From Neoarius graeffei (Eukaryota; Chordata; Actinopteri; Siluriformes; Ariidae): a stretch of DNA of 64,000 nt. Positions 22,801-35,600 of this stretch are shown piece by piece. Positions within the stretch are counted from its first letter, which is position 1. The number at the start of each line of letters is the position of its first letter. The translations under genes and the position numbers were made by a program. The DNA lies in the NCBI RefSeq assembly GCF_027579695.1, contig NC_083592.1:36400714-36464713 (forward strand). The letters run 5' to 3'. The notes beneath the pieces are model-generated. The model was not told the DNA's origin, made no database searches, and saw only the letters and a list, made by a program, of their open reading frames with translations.

Positions 22801-23650
22801 ATGTGAGCAATTTCCTTCATTGTTTTCTTTGCTTAATGCAGCCCAATAATTTGATCCTTCTGAAACATAGTAACATCTTTTCCATGATCCCAGGATACGT
22901 CTTCCGACATGTTTGTTTACGAAATGAGAAGCTACTCACTGCATCAGTTAGGGTTTAAAGAATTGTTGCCAGCTGACACGCCTTAATCACTGCAGTAATT
23001 ATCCAATCAAAGGATCTCAAGTATTTACTTATTTAAATCCAAATGGCGACGTTTTTCTTTGTCCAGGCAGTGTACATTTAAATAATATATATTGGCTGGC
23101 GTTGAGTGGTATATCAGCTATATTCCATTCAGCTAGCATGATATTGAATGAGTCGAAGCGAGGAACGCCGGCAAACAAGGAAATGCTTCTGCAGAAAACT
23201 TTCTCATTGAATATTCACATCAGCTGTCATGTCATGTTGTCTTGACAACCATGCAATATCGTAAACCATATTCAGCGCTCATTCTCCGTTGGGTAGAGTG
23301 ATGTAATACTCACAGGATAAGCGATACGCTAAGAATATTGCATGCTAACAAACCAAATGAATAAAACCCGCTGGAAGGGAATAGAACACGTTTTTTATTT
23401 CATTGAAAAAGTGTTCTGCATGTATAATAATTGCTGTTATTGTAAGTGACTATAACCTGGTTTTCAGGGGAGGAGGTGGCATCCAGGTCTGACAGAGGAT
23501 CAGAAGGAACACATAGTGACTCAGACAGATCTGGGAAGAGCAGTCCAGATCATGTGATCAACGTAATGATGGAGATGTTTGTGTCTGAAGAGAACCTGAA
23601 CAAAATGGAGGACATTTTGGACACTTGGAGCAACAACTTGAAGGTTTACT

Positions 23651-23688
<38 letters not shown>

Positions 23689-26600
23689 TAAAATGTCACG
23701 TCTTTCAGGTGTGATGTCTACTAATACTTGTATATAAAAAGTACTGATTCCTACAGAGTTGTGAGTTTATTAGAAATGCCTTTCTAATGCATTGTACAGG
23801 AATGTTGTAATTATCCAGAAATAACAGCATTGCATTTTTGCCGCCAACATGATCAGAAGCGATTTTTAGACAGGTTCATAATTTTCAGTCCTTGAGTTAA
23901 GCAATGTCTCTGATTGAGATACTATCTCCTTGAGCTGATGTTTCAGAAAAAATCTACTCATAAATCCAAGATCAGAATAATTTATAACTGAGACGCGCTA
24001 CTTTTTTGCAAATCCTGCTCAAGCTCAATTGTATGAGTAATTCGTAAGGCTGTATTTACCTCAGAGATCTGAAAACAGGTGTATAATTTCAGTAATAACT
24101 CCTCACTACGTGCATTTAACCCTACTGTGAATACAGTGTGTAGCTGTGAAGTCTCATAGATCCATCTTTCTGTAGAGTAATGTGATGATGGAGCTACGGA
24201 GATGGAAAATAGCCTTTGTTGAGCAGCACAGACTGGAGATGACGAAGGAGAGAGAAAAACACGCCGCTCACGTAGCAGGCATTAATGCAGAGATGGACAG
24301 CCTCAAAGACCTGCTCAATACCTACCAGATCTCCAATCAGCGGAAAGATGAGGCATGTAATACTCTCGACTAGGACTGACATAGAATTAATTAATGATCA
24401 TTATGATGGTATTAAATATGGTCAAAATTCAAATAAAAAAAAAAAAATCTGATAGGATTCATTTGAAGGCTTACAGTGGTGCTTGAAAGTTTGTGAACCC
24501 TTTAGAATTTTCTGTATTTCTGCATAAATATGACCTAAAACAACATCAGATTTTCACACAAGTCCTAAAAGTAGATAAAGAGAACCCAGTTAAACAAATC
24601 AGACAAAAATATTATACTTGCTCATTTATTTATTGAGGAAAATGATCCAATATTACGGGTACATATCTGTGAGTGGCAAAAGTATGTGAACCTTTGCTTT
24701 CAGTATCTGGTGTGACCCCCTTGTGCAGCAACAACTGCAACTAAACGTTGCCAGTAACTGTTGATCAGTCCTGCACACCGGCTTGGAGGAGTTTTAGCCC
24801 ATTCCTCCATACAGAACAGCTTCAACTCTGGGATGTTGGTGGGTTTCCTTACATGAACTGCTCGCTTCAGGTCCTTCCACAACATTTCGATTGGATTAAG
24901 GTCAGGACTTTGACTTGGCCATTCCAAAACATTAACTTTATTCTTCTTTAACCATTCTTTGGTAGAACGACTTGTGTGCTTAGGGTCGTTGTCTTGCTGC
25001 ATGACCCACCTTCTCTTGAGGTTCAGTTCATGGACAGATGTCCTGACATTTTCCTTTCGAATTTGCTGGTATAATTCAGAATTCATTGTTCCATCAATGA
25101 TGGCAAGCCGTCCTGGCCCAGATGCAGCAAAACAGGCCCAAACCATGATACCACCACCACCATGTTTCACAGATGGGATAAGGTTCTTGTTCTGGAATGC
25201 AGCGTTTTCCTTTCTCCAAACATAACACTTCTCATTTAAACCACAAAGTTCTATTTTGGTCTCATCCGTCCACAAAACATTTTTCCAATAGCCTTTTGGC
25301 TTGTCCACGTGATCTTTAGCAAACTGCAGACGAGCAGCAATGTTCTTTTTGGAGAGCAGTGGCTTTCTCCTTGCAACCCTGCCATGCACACCATTGTTGT
25401 TCAGTGTTCTCCTGATGGTGGACTCATGAACATTAACATTAGCCAATGTGAGAGAGGCCTTCAGTTGCTTAGAAGTTACCCTGGGGTCCTTTGTGACCTC
25501 GCCAACTATTACACGCCTTACTCTTGGAGTGATCTTTGTTGGTCGACCACTCCTGGGGAGGGTAACAATGGTCTTGAATTTCCTCCATTTGTACACAATC
25601 TGTCTGACTGTGAATTGGTGGAGTCCAAACTCTTTAGAGATGGTTTTGTAACCTTTTCCAGCCTGATGAGCATCAACAACGCTTTTTCTGAGGTCCTCAG
25701 AAATCTCCTTTGTTTGTACCATGATACACTTCCACAAACATGTGTTGTGAAGATCAGACTTTGATAGATCCCTGTTCTTTAAATAAAACAGGGCGCCCAC
25801 TCACACCTGATTGTCATCCCATTGATTGAAAACACCTGACTCAAATTTCACCTTCAAATTAACTGCTAATCCTAGAGTTTCACATACTTTTGCCACTCAC
25901 AGATATGTAATATTGGATCATTTTCCTCAATAAATAAATGACCAAGTATAATACTTTTGTCTCATTTGTTTAACTGGGTTCTCTTTATCTACTTTTAGGA
26001 ATTGTGTGAAAATCTGATGATGTTTTGGGTCACATTTATGCAGAAATATAGAAAATTCTAAAGGGTTCACAAACTTTCAAGCACCACTTTACATACCGAT
26101 ACTCAACAGTATTAGTAATCACTAAGGAAATGTACACAGACACCTTCAGATTCGCTCAGTGACGTCCTTTCCTTGGCCTGCAGGTGATCGTGAATCTGAC
26201 GCGGGCGGTTGACAGGCAGCGGGAGCGGGTGGAGCTGATGAGGAGCTTCACCCAGTGGAGACTCCAGCACAGTGCTGTCAAAGAGGAGGTGAGCTGAGTG
26301 ACAGCCCAGTGACACGGTGACTAAGGGCCAGCGCCTTTTATTTATTCAGATCAGCTTTATATAGATATTTCTGCATGGTTTTGACAGGTTTTGGCTTTTT
26401 TTTTTTTTAATCTTTGAATGATTGCTTACTTTTTGATCTCTGACTTGAGAGAGCATTTCTGAGCTAAATGTGGAAAAAATGTCCTAAATATTCTGCAGGT
26501 TCTAAAAAGTTGCATATGTTTATAAAATAGTATTCAAGGAAGATGCTCTCCTTCACATACATCAACACTTTTCCTTGTATTGAGAGAAAAGCTAAAAAAC

Positions 26601-29600
26601 TGTTTCCTCAAAACTCAGGCTGGAAATCTAGGGGCAGTTGTTGACTAAAGGCCAATTTATGCTGATAACCCAGTCCTCGCAGATAGCGTCTGCGTAGCCC
26701 CCCCACCTTCGCAGACGCTCTGTGCGCACCTCCCAAAAATTGTGAACACCGCAGACAGCGTCGCAGACAAGAGGGCTCTGATTGGTCCACTCTACATCCG
26801 CTGTACACGCACTTCCGCTTCCCTACTTCCCCGGTTTGGTTTGTTTTCACGACCGCCATTTTTAAAAACACGAGCGAAGATGGAGCAGCACGAAGAGCGG
26901 TTGATCGAGGAAGTGAGGAAGTACGTACATCTATACGACTGCAGTTCTAGTCATTATAAGTAACCGGAGGATAAACACTCCACTAACCACACCCACCAAC
27001 TACTCCTAGCGATTTCACGACTTCACGCCCCCTTGCGTTGTGGCGGTGAATAACATCGCGCACGCCTATTACTCCCCGCTCAACGATAAATTACAACTGT
27101 CTGCGAAAAGCTATCTGCGAAAGCCTTGTCGCAAGAGCATGCAGAGGCCCTTAGGGTAGTATCTCACTGGGCTGCGACAGCCCGCGACTAGTTGGAGACA
27201 CAACAGTTGCGATAAAATATGCGAATTAGCGACAATTTTCACTTGGAATCACACTGAATTGATATTCGCATATTTTACCACAATTGTTGTGTCTCCAACT
27301 AGTCGCAGGCTGTCGCAGCCTGGCTTTCCCTCGGCAGGCAGGGAAGTAGAGGAAGCCTCATGGAAACTGACTTGAGAAGGGTTCGCGACGGCTTTGCGAC
27401 ACCAGCGATGCATTTGCAGCTATTTTGAGAGAAATTTTGTCGCATGAATTTTTTGAACATGTTCAAAAATTCAGCGATGAAGGAGCGACACTTTGCGACT
27501 CATGCGAGGAAATTGAGAATTTTTGAAACTTTGACACTTTTGAAACTCTCTCGCGAATGACGTTCGCAATTTGTCGCAAGCTGTCGCAGCGCAGTGAGAT
27601 ACTGGCTTTACATTAATTAACATCGATAATATGTGACTTTGTAATGCAAATATGAAAACTGTTCTTTACTTTTACTTTCCAACACTGGAACAGAACCATA
27701 AGCTCCCCTTTATTCTGCAGAAACTATGATGCCCCACAGATGATTGGCAAAACATCTTTTTAATTAAAGTGCATATTCTGGACCAATTTCAGCTTTTTTT
27801 ATATGAAAGAATGTCCCTTTACACACTCATCCAGAAGGGTAATTTTGCACAAAGCCATCTGTCTACAGCAGAAAAAAATAAAATAACAAAACGCGTCTGG
27901 AAAAACCCCAAGGGAGTCTGGAGCCAGATTCGTGACGTTACCTGCGGAAGCGCCAGCAGGCTGCGCGAGCTTTGTACGGTTTCAGTACACAGCCTGTGTA
28001 GACCAAGCGCTCCCATTTCTCTCTCACTGTCCGGTCTTTTGGGAAACGATGAGTACTAATCCCATCAAGATTGGTGTCGCTACACCCTCCTACGACACAT
28101 CTGTTAACCATTTTAATAATTACGCGATAACGTTGAAGAAATTTGCAGAAAACCACCAGGTCGTTTTCTCATAAACAAACCAGCGCTGACGTAGGATTCA
28201 GAAGGAGGCGTCCCGTACGCGACGTCACGAAAATCAATGTTTCCCGGGAAATCCAAATGCCAGGTTTTTTCAGAGGCGGACCAATTCGCCTCAAATGGCT
28301 TGATTTGAACTGAATTTTTCTGGTATTGCGCAAGGTAAAAACATTGCACAGAATGCAGAATGTTACAGATATTTGACAAGTTTAATATAAAATAGGAGAA
28401 TTACATTGATCTTGCTCCTGAATTTACCCGTGATATGCACTTTAAACCCCAAGTCCTGCAATATTTGCATACTACTACTAGATCATATACATTTTTTTTT
28501 TTTTTCCTAAAACATGTCATTCCTCAGAATCTGGGGCTTTTAACAATGGCCACTGACACAAAGCAGCTTGACTGAAGCGCAGACACCGTGAGAGAAACCA
28601 GATTCAAAAGCGAACCCATCCTCATCTGTTTTTCTTCCTGCAGATATACATATTTCTGGACTATACGTCGCTCCGGAGTTTAAGTCGCATCAGCCAAAAA
28701 ATGCATTATGAAGATGAAAAAAAGATATATACGTCGCACCGGACTACAAGTCGCACTTTTTTGAAGGGTTATTCTATCCATAGAATCTGTGATTCTATCT
28801 GATAAGCGGCGCGTGGTTACTGCGCGACTGCATTGTTATTAAATAAACGAACAGCTGAGCAGTGATAACGCGCCCTTTGTCCTGTAAATAGCCTAGTCTG
28901 ATTATTTTAAATATCTACTATCTTTAATACCATCACTATCATTATTACTAATAGCCTATATTATTATTATAACTAATATTAGTAGCCTATTACTAATCGT
29001 TACTATCGTTATTACTCGTGGTGAAAAAAAAAAAACATATATACGTCGCACCGGAGTATAAGTCGCATGGCCAGCCGAACCATGAAAAAAAGTGAGACTT
29101 ATAGTCCGAAAAATACGGTATATGTATTCAGTAGAAGAACAACTTTATCTATCACAAGTGCTCTTAAAGTCGGTGGTGTAGTGGTTAGCGCTGTCGCCTC
29201 ACAGCAAGAAGGTCCTGGGTTCGAGCTCCGGGGCCGGCGAGGGCCTTTCTGTGTGGAGTTTGCATGTTCTCCCCGTGTCCGCGTGGGTTTCCTCCGGGTG
29301 CTCCGGTTTCCCCCACAGTCCAAAGGCATGCAGGTTAGGTTAACTGGTGACTCTAAATTGAGCGTAGGTGTGAATGTGAGTGTGAATGGTTGTCTGTGTC
29401 TATGTGTCAGCCCTGTGATGACCTGGCGACTTGTCCAGGGTGTACCCCGCCTTTCGCCCGTAGTCAGCTGGGATAGGCTCCAGCTTGCCTGCGACCCTGT
29501 AGAAGGATAAAGCGGCTAGAGATAATGAGATGAGAAGTGCTCTTAAAGTGCTGATGACACGTTTTTGACATCCTTGGCGATGTTTTATAACATAAAAAGT

Positions 29601-32600
29601 AATTCCCGATGATCCATATATTAATTCACGAAGGCGCCTATTTTACAAGTTATTATGATAAACGCGGCTATCTGGGCAAATTTGACAGGGCTGCAGCACC
29701 CAGGAGACGAAGGAGGAGGAGGAGCTATATGACGTCAGCGAAAGAACCTTCCTCCTAACTTACCAGTTTGTTGTTGATGCGACAGGTGTTCAGTTTATCA
29801 TTATTAGTATTTTTATTAGACATTATTATACATTATTATATATATAGTTATTATGCCTTCGCGTTGTGTTGCCGGCTTTTGCTCCAAAACCCACAAGGAT
29901 GGGGTAAGTTTATTCAAGTTTCCCAGAGATCCCGAGCTGCATGCGAAGTGGGTGAGGCAAGTCAGGCGCACTCGTGACAAGTGGGAGCCCTCACCAACAT
30001 CCGTCCTGTGCTCTGAACACTTCGATTTGGATTGTTTTGACACCCTTCCCAGCTTAAAAGAATCTCTTGGGTGTTCAGTTCAGCACAAACGTGTGTTACT
30101 ACCATCAGCAGTGCCTACACAGTGTTGCCAGATTGGGCGGTTTCAAGTGCATTTTTTGGTGGGTTTTGAACATATTTTGGGCTGGAAAACGTCAGCAGTA
30201 TCTGTTGCCAGATACTGCTGAAGTTTTCCAGCCCAAAATGTGTTCAAAACCCACCAAAATGCACTTGAAACCGCCCAACTGGGCGGGAAACCTCCCAATC
30301 TGGCAACACTGCCAGTATTCCGGAGGGGGTCTACTAGTAGCTATGCCGGATCCAAAGACAGTCCTCCTGTCAGAACATGTGTTGTGAAATGACATAAGAT
30401 AAAGGTACGTAGAGCTATAGATTCTACATGATAATCATAAATGTAATCATAAAGTTGGTGTGATATCAGTCATGTATTTGCTTGTGAAAGCTTGCGGCTT
30501 TCATGTAACTGCTGCCTAGCAACGAGAGGCAAAGGGTAAAGAGGGTAGGCGATCATAGATTCTATTCGGAAGAGATCAACACAATTCTAGACTCCCAGAA
30601 GAGGAAGAGCTAGCACTAGAGAGTTCACCGGCGTTTTCATGCGCCATTTCCATTGAGTAGAACCAGAGTAGAACAGCCAGTGAACCGCAGCGTGTTCTCC
30701 CGCTGACGTCACAACATGGCCGCGAGCCACGGACCCAGTTTTCTTGCGCTGTGCAATTAAAAGTTGGATATTCGCGTAACAACAGCTTCTTTTTACGTAA
30801 TTATAACAGAAATCTAACATGTTTGCCATGTTGTATAGTTTATTTAAGAAATTGCACAGAGTCATGTTCGTGTCATCAGCACTTTAAGCACAGTGAAATT
30901 CCTCTCTGAATTTAACCCATCTGAAGCAATGAACACACACATATGCCCAGAGCAGTTGGCAGCTATACTACAGCGCCTGGGGAGCAGTTCAGGGTTAGGC
31001 GCCTTGCTCAAGGGCACTTCAGCCCAAGGCCGCGCCCATATTAACCTAACCGCATGTATTTGGACTGTCGGGGAAACCCACACAGACACGGGGAGAGCAT
31101 GCATACTCCACACAGAAAAGCCCCCGTCGGCCACTGGGCTCAAACCCAGAACCTTATTACTGTGAGGCAACAGCCACCACACCACCGTACTGCCCGCTAC
31201 CAGTCAAAAGTTTGGACATGCAGTGTTTTATTTTTATTAATTAAAATACACTTCATGTCTTAAGCTAATGATGGATGTCATTTCTCTTGACTTAGTTGAG
31301 TGCTTCTTGACACAGTATGGATTAATAGAGTTGTGGAATAGGGCTATTTACTGTATTTCATTTATTGTGTGTGTGTTTATTTATTATAGTGCCCTCTTTA
31401 ATATTATACATGCATACGTATGTGCTGTGTTCACCAGGCTCAGGCGAGCAAGTTGGCAGAGCAACACTACCAACTGCAGTTGAAGAAGAAAGTGTGGGCT
31501 GCCTGGCACTCGCTTATCCAAAGAGGCTGGAGGGAGAGGGCAGAGCGGGCATGCCGTGCTCGTGCTGAGGAGGTCTGTCTGCAACTCTCTGCTGACTATG
31601 AGGCTAAGCTGGCGGAGGTAAAAAGACCTGGAAACCATTTAGCCGTGTTTCAGGATAAACATAGACAGTTACGAAGGTGTGTGTGTGTTTCAGCATGCAG
31701 AGGCCCTACAGAAAGCTCAAGCCGAGATCCAAAGGCTGCACAGAGAGAGAGAGCGCTATGAAGACTCCATGAAGAAGGCGTTCATGCGTGGTGTCTGTGC
31801 TCTGAACATCGAGGCACTCAGCATGTTCCATACTGCAGATACAGGCAGACAGGAGCAAGGTAGGCAAACCTTCCTCTCTTCAAAACTCTGACACTGGGCC
31901 ATACAAGTCGAACATGGAAGAAAATATAAGGCACAGTTCAATGATAGCATAAATATTCTATTGTTATATAGGTCTGTAATGGGACTGATGTGTCACATAC
32001 TCTATTTCATGAGCAGTTATCTGTTATTTGGCTGAAAATAAAACAGAGGTGACTTTGTTTATGCCCAGGTCAGACAGCAGGCTGCAACTACAACCCCGAT
32101 TCCAAAAAAGTTGGGACAAAGTACAAATTGTAAATAAAAACGGAATGCAATGATGTGGAAGTTTCAAAATTCCATATTTTATTCAGAATAGAACATAGAT
32201 GACATATCAAATGTTTAAACTGAGAAAATGTATCTAAAGAGAAAAATTAGGTGATTTTTAAATTTCATGACAACACATCTCAAAAAAGTTGGGACAAGAC
32301 CATGTTTACCACTGTGAGACATCCCCTTTTCTCTTTACAACAGTCTGTAAACGTCTGGGGACTGAGGAGACAAGTTGCTCAAGTTTAGGGATAGGAATGT
32401 TAACCCATTCTTGTCTAATGTAGGATTCTAGTTGCTCAACTGTCTTAGGTCTTTTTTGTCGTATCTTCCGTTTTATGATGCGTCAAATGTTTTCTATGGG
32501 TGAAAGATGTGGACTGCAGGCTGGCCAGTTCAGTACCCGGACCCTTCTTCTACGCAGCCATGATGCTGTAATTGATGCAGTATGCGGTTTGGCATTGTCA

Positions 32601-35600
32601 TGTTGGAAAATGCAAGGTCTTCCCTGAAAGAGACGTCGTCTGGATGGGAGCATATGTTGCTCTAGAACCTGGATATACCTTTCAGCATTGATGGTGTCTT
32701 TCCAGATGTGTAAGCTGCCCATGCCACACACACTAATGCAACCCCATACCATCAGAGATGCAGGCTTCTGAACTGAGCGCTGATAACAACTTGGGTCGTC
32801 CTTCTCCTCTTTAGTCCGAATGACACGGCGTCCCTGATTTCCATAAAGAACTTCAAATTTTGATTCGTCTGACCACAGAACAGTTTTCCACTTTGCCACA
32901 GTCCATTTTAAATGAGCCTTGGCCCAGAGAAGACGTCTGCACTTCTGGATCATGTTTAGATACGGCTTCTTCTTTGAACTATAGAGTTTTAGCTGGCAAC
33001 GGCGGATGGCACGGTGAATTGTGTTCACAGATAATGTTCTCTGGAAATATTCCTGAGCCCATTTTGTGATTTCCAATACAGAAGCATGCCTGTATGTGAT
33101 GCAGTGCCGTCTAAGGGCCCGAAGATCACGGGCACCCAGTATGGTTTTCCGGCCTTGACCCTTACGCACAGAGATTCTTCCAGATTCTCTGAATCTTTTG
33201 ATGATATTATGCACTGTAGATGATGATATGTTCAAACTCTTTGCAATTTTACACTGTTGAACTCCTTTCTGATATTGCTCCACTATTTGTCGGTGCAGAA
33301 TTAGGGGGATTGGTGATCCTCTTCCCATCTTTACTTCTGAGAGCCACTGCCACTCCAAGATGCTCTTTTTATACCCAGTCATGTTAATGACCTATTGCCA
33401 ATTGACCTAATGAGTTGCAATTTGGTCCTCCAGCTGTTCCTTTTTTGTACCTTTAACTTTTCCAGCCTCTTATTGCCCCTGTCCCAACTTTTTTGAGATG
33501 TGTTGCTGTCATGAAATTTCAAATGAGCCAATATTTGGCATGAAATTTCAAAATGTCTCACTTTCGACATTTGATATGTTGTCTATGTTCTATTGTGAAT
33601 ACAATATCAGTTTTTGAGATTTGTAAATTATTGCATTCCGTTTTTATTTACAATTTGTACTTTGTCCCAACTTTTTTGGAATCGGCGGTTGTAGTTTTCA
33701 ACTACTTGCGTCTACCTGCGATGATAAAATTTGCAGGTAGATGCAAGACTGGCCTTGCGTCGACGCACGACGACGCAGATAGTGGCGGAGTGTTACAGAG
33801 GGTCTTTACCATGAGTTGGCCTAGTGGTTAGCGTGTCTGCCTCTCGATCGGGAGTTCTACTCACAGTCGGGTCATACCAAAGACAATCATAAAATTGGTG
33901 CCTATTGCCGTCTGGCAAGGCATGCTGCAATACAGAATGCGAGTGTGGAGTCAAACTCTCGTGGTTACCAGAGGACTAACCCCCCACTGTAACACTAGCT
34001 ATGTAATAGGCGAGAGGCCGAGGGCTACGGAAACGGAGATCGGAACTGCCCTATGCGCCACATGGCATGGAAAGGGACTTTGACAGAGGGTCTTTAGTAG
34101 AGGCAGGTTGGATCATGATCTGTTCGCATTTCAGCTGCGATTCGCTTCCAATCGGTGCAAATAGCAGGTTGACGCATGTAGAGGCAGGCGGTCGTGCAAC
34201 GCTTGAGCGACCAGTCACAGGTTGAAGCAGTTTGGAGTGTGTGGAGAAGAGAGGAAGGCAAAAACACACGTTCACACGAACTCTGGGACTTCCACAATAC
34301 TCATAGTTTATTAACTTACGACAGCAAAATTCTCAGAGTTACTCAATGAAGTGTTAAAATATAGAGTTGATATGCCACTGTAAACAGTTGATTTAATTTT
34401 AGGAAGTGTTAAATTAACACTGCAGAGATTGGGACAAAATAAACACCAGCATAGTGTTAAAATCAACTCTCAGAGTTGATTTAACACTATAAAGTTTGCT
34501 GTGTACACTTCAACCTTACCATGCCCGGTTGAACGGCTCCATCTTATCATACATGAACAAAATAGGTCACGCATTCCCTAAACGTTACTCTTGAGTTGAG
34601 GAGCGAAAAGAAAAGGAGCTCATTAACAGACACCCATTTCCAGCAAGGTGCACGGCTCAACTAACAGAAAACACAAGCGCGAGCTGATGACGCCACCTCT
34701 CTAGGTAACGCAGCATGTCTTAAAGGCACATTTCACGATTTCGACTGTTACAAAGTCTGACCACAACGAAGGATTTGGCGCAAAACGCCTGCGTCCATTC
34801 GCCACCCGACTGATCGCAGGTCGCAGCATGCGTCTTTCTACCATTTGACCTGGGCATTAGGAAGGCTGTGAAATTTTTAATGTCACCTTCTGTGTTTTTG
34901 AATCAGCACCTGATGTATAGTACAGTGGTGCTTGAAAGTTTGTGAACCCTTTAGAATTTTCTGCATAAATATGACCTAAAACAACATCAGATTTTTACAC
35001 AAGTCCTAAAAGTAGATAAAGAGAACCCAGTTAAACAAATGAGACAAAAATATTATACTTGGTCATTTATTTATTGAGGAAAATGATCCAATATTACATA
35101 TCTGTGAGTGGCAAAAGTATGTGAACCTTTGCTTTTAGTATCTGGTGTGACCCCCTTGTGCTGCAGCTAAACGTTTCCGGTAACTGTTGATCAGGTTTTC
35201 CGGTCGAGACAGTTGAGGAATATAAATACCTGGGAACCATTCTGGACTGCCAACTGAGGTTCTCTTCCAACACAGAAGGGATCCTGAGGAAGTGCCACCA
35301 GAGGATGTACCTACTAAGGAAACTGAACTCTTTTTCTGTCAGTCAGAACATCTTGTTGACATTCTATTATACATTCATTGAAAGTGTTTTAGCTTTTTCT
35401 ATATGCTGTTGGTATTACTCCATTACTGTACAGGATAGGAACCGCCTGCATAATATTGTCAAGGTGTGTTCTAAGATTATTGCACTTCCTGCTCGCCACC
35501 TGAATACTGTGTACGACCAGCAGGCTAGCGGCCTGGCTCGTCGAATTCTTAAGGACTCAACTCGTGCTTTTGTTCCCGGCATTTGAGCAGCTGCCATCTG

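Larger units (their letters stand above)
29547..30881 (+). mobile_element. TTAA element with complete THAP exon (Kolobok-like)
   Basis: Perfect 15-bp terminal inverted repeats AGTGCTGATGACACG, flanked by TTAA at 29543-29546 and 30882-30885. It carries a THAP-domain exon near its left end and a 190-bp foldback inserted in that exon. No transposase catalytic domain is recognisable. TTAA plus THAP points to the Kolobok superfamily (inference). Confidence 0.78.
29130..31197 (-). mobile_element. V-SINE type 2 split by a Kolobok-like element
   Basis: The tail part of a type 2 SINE is at 29130-29170 (AGAAGAACAACTTTATC). The rest resumes at 30886 (GCACAGTGAAATTCC) and runs to the tRNA-like head at 31197. 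The halves join at TTAA, the target of the element at 29547-30881. A type 1 SINE also inserted at the junction. Confidence 0.75.
32062..34856. mobile_element. Harbinger-like element with nested Tc1 and SINE
   Basis: Termini TGCCCAGGTCA and the inverse TGACCTGGGCA, flanked by TTA at 32059-32061 and 34857-34859. The 3-bp TTA duplication fits PIF/Harbinger. Without its insertions the element is about 0.9 kb and has no recognisable transposase. Subterminal segments are rich in CGCAGG/CTGCGA words. Confidence 0.75.

Noticed and set aside
23090-23400. Possible hairpin MITE related to the element at 8449
   Set aside because: It contains words such as GAGTGGTATATCAGCTATATTCC that suggest a foldback repeat, but no second arm, termini or duplication could be placed, so it is not listed as a feature.
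31384-31638. - strand ORF overlapping poc5 exon 8
   Set aside because: Antisense shadow of the poc5 coding exon.
34051-34297. Overlapping - strand ORFs between SINE and Harbinger-like arm
   Set aside because: No domain; they fall in the noncoding arm of a transposon.
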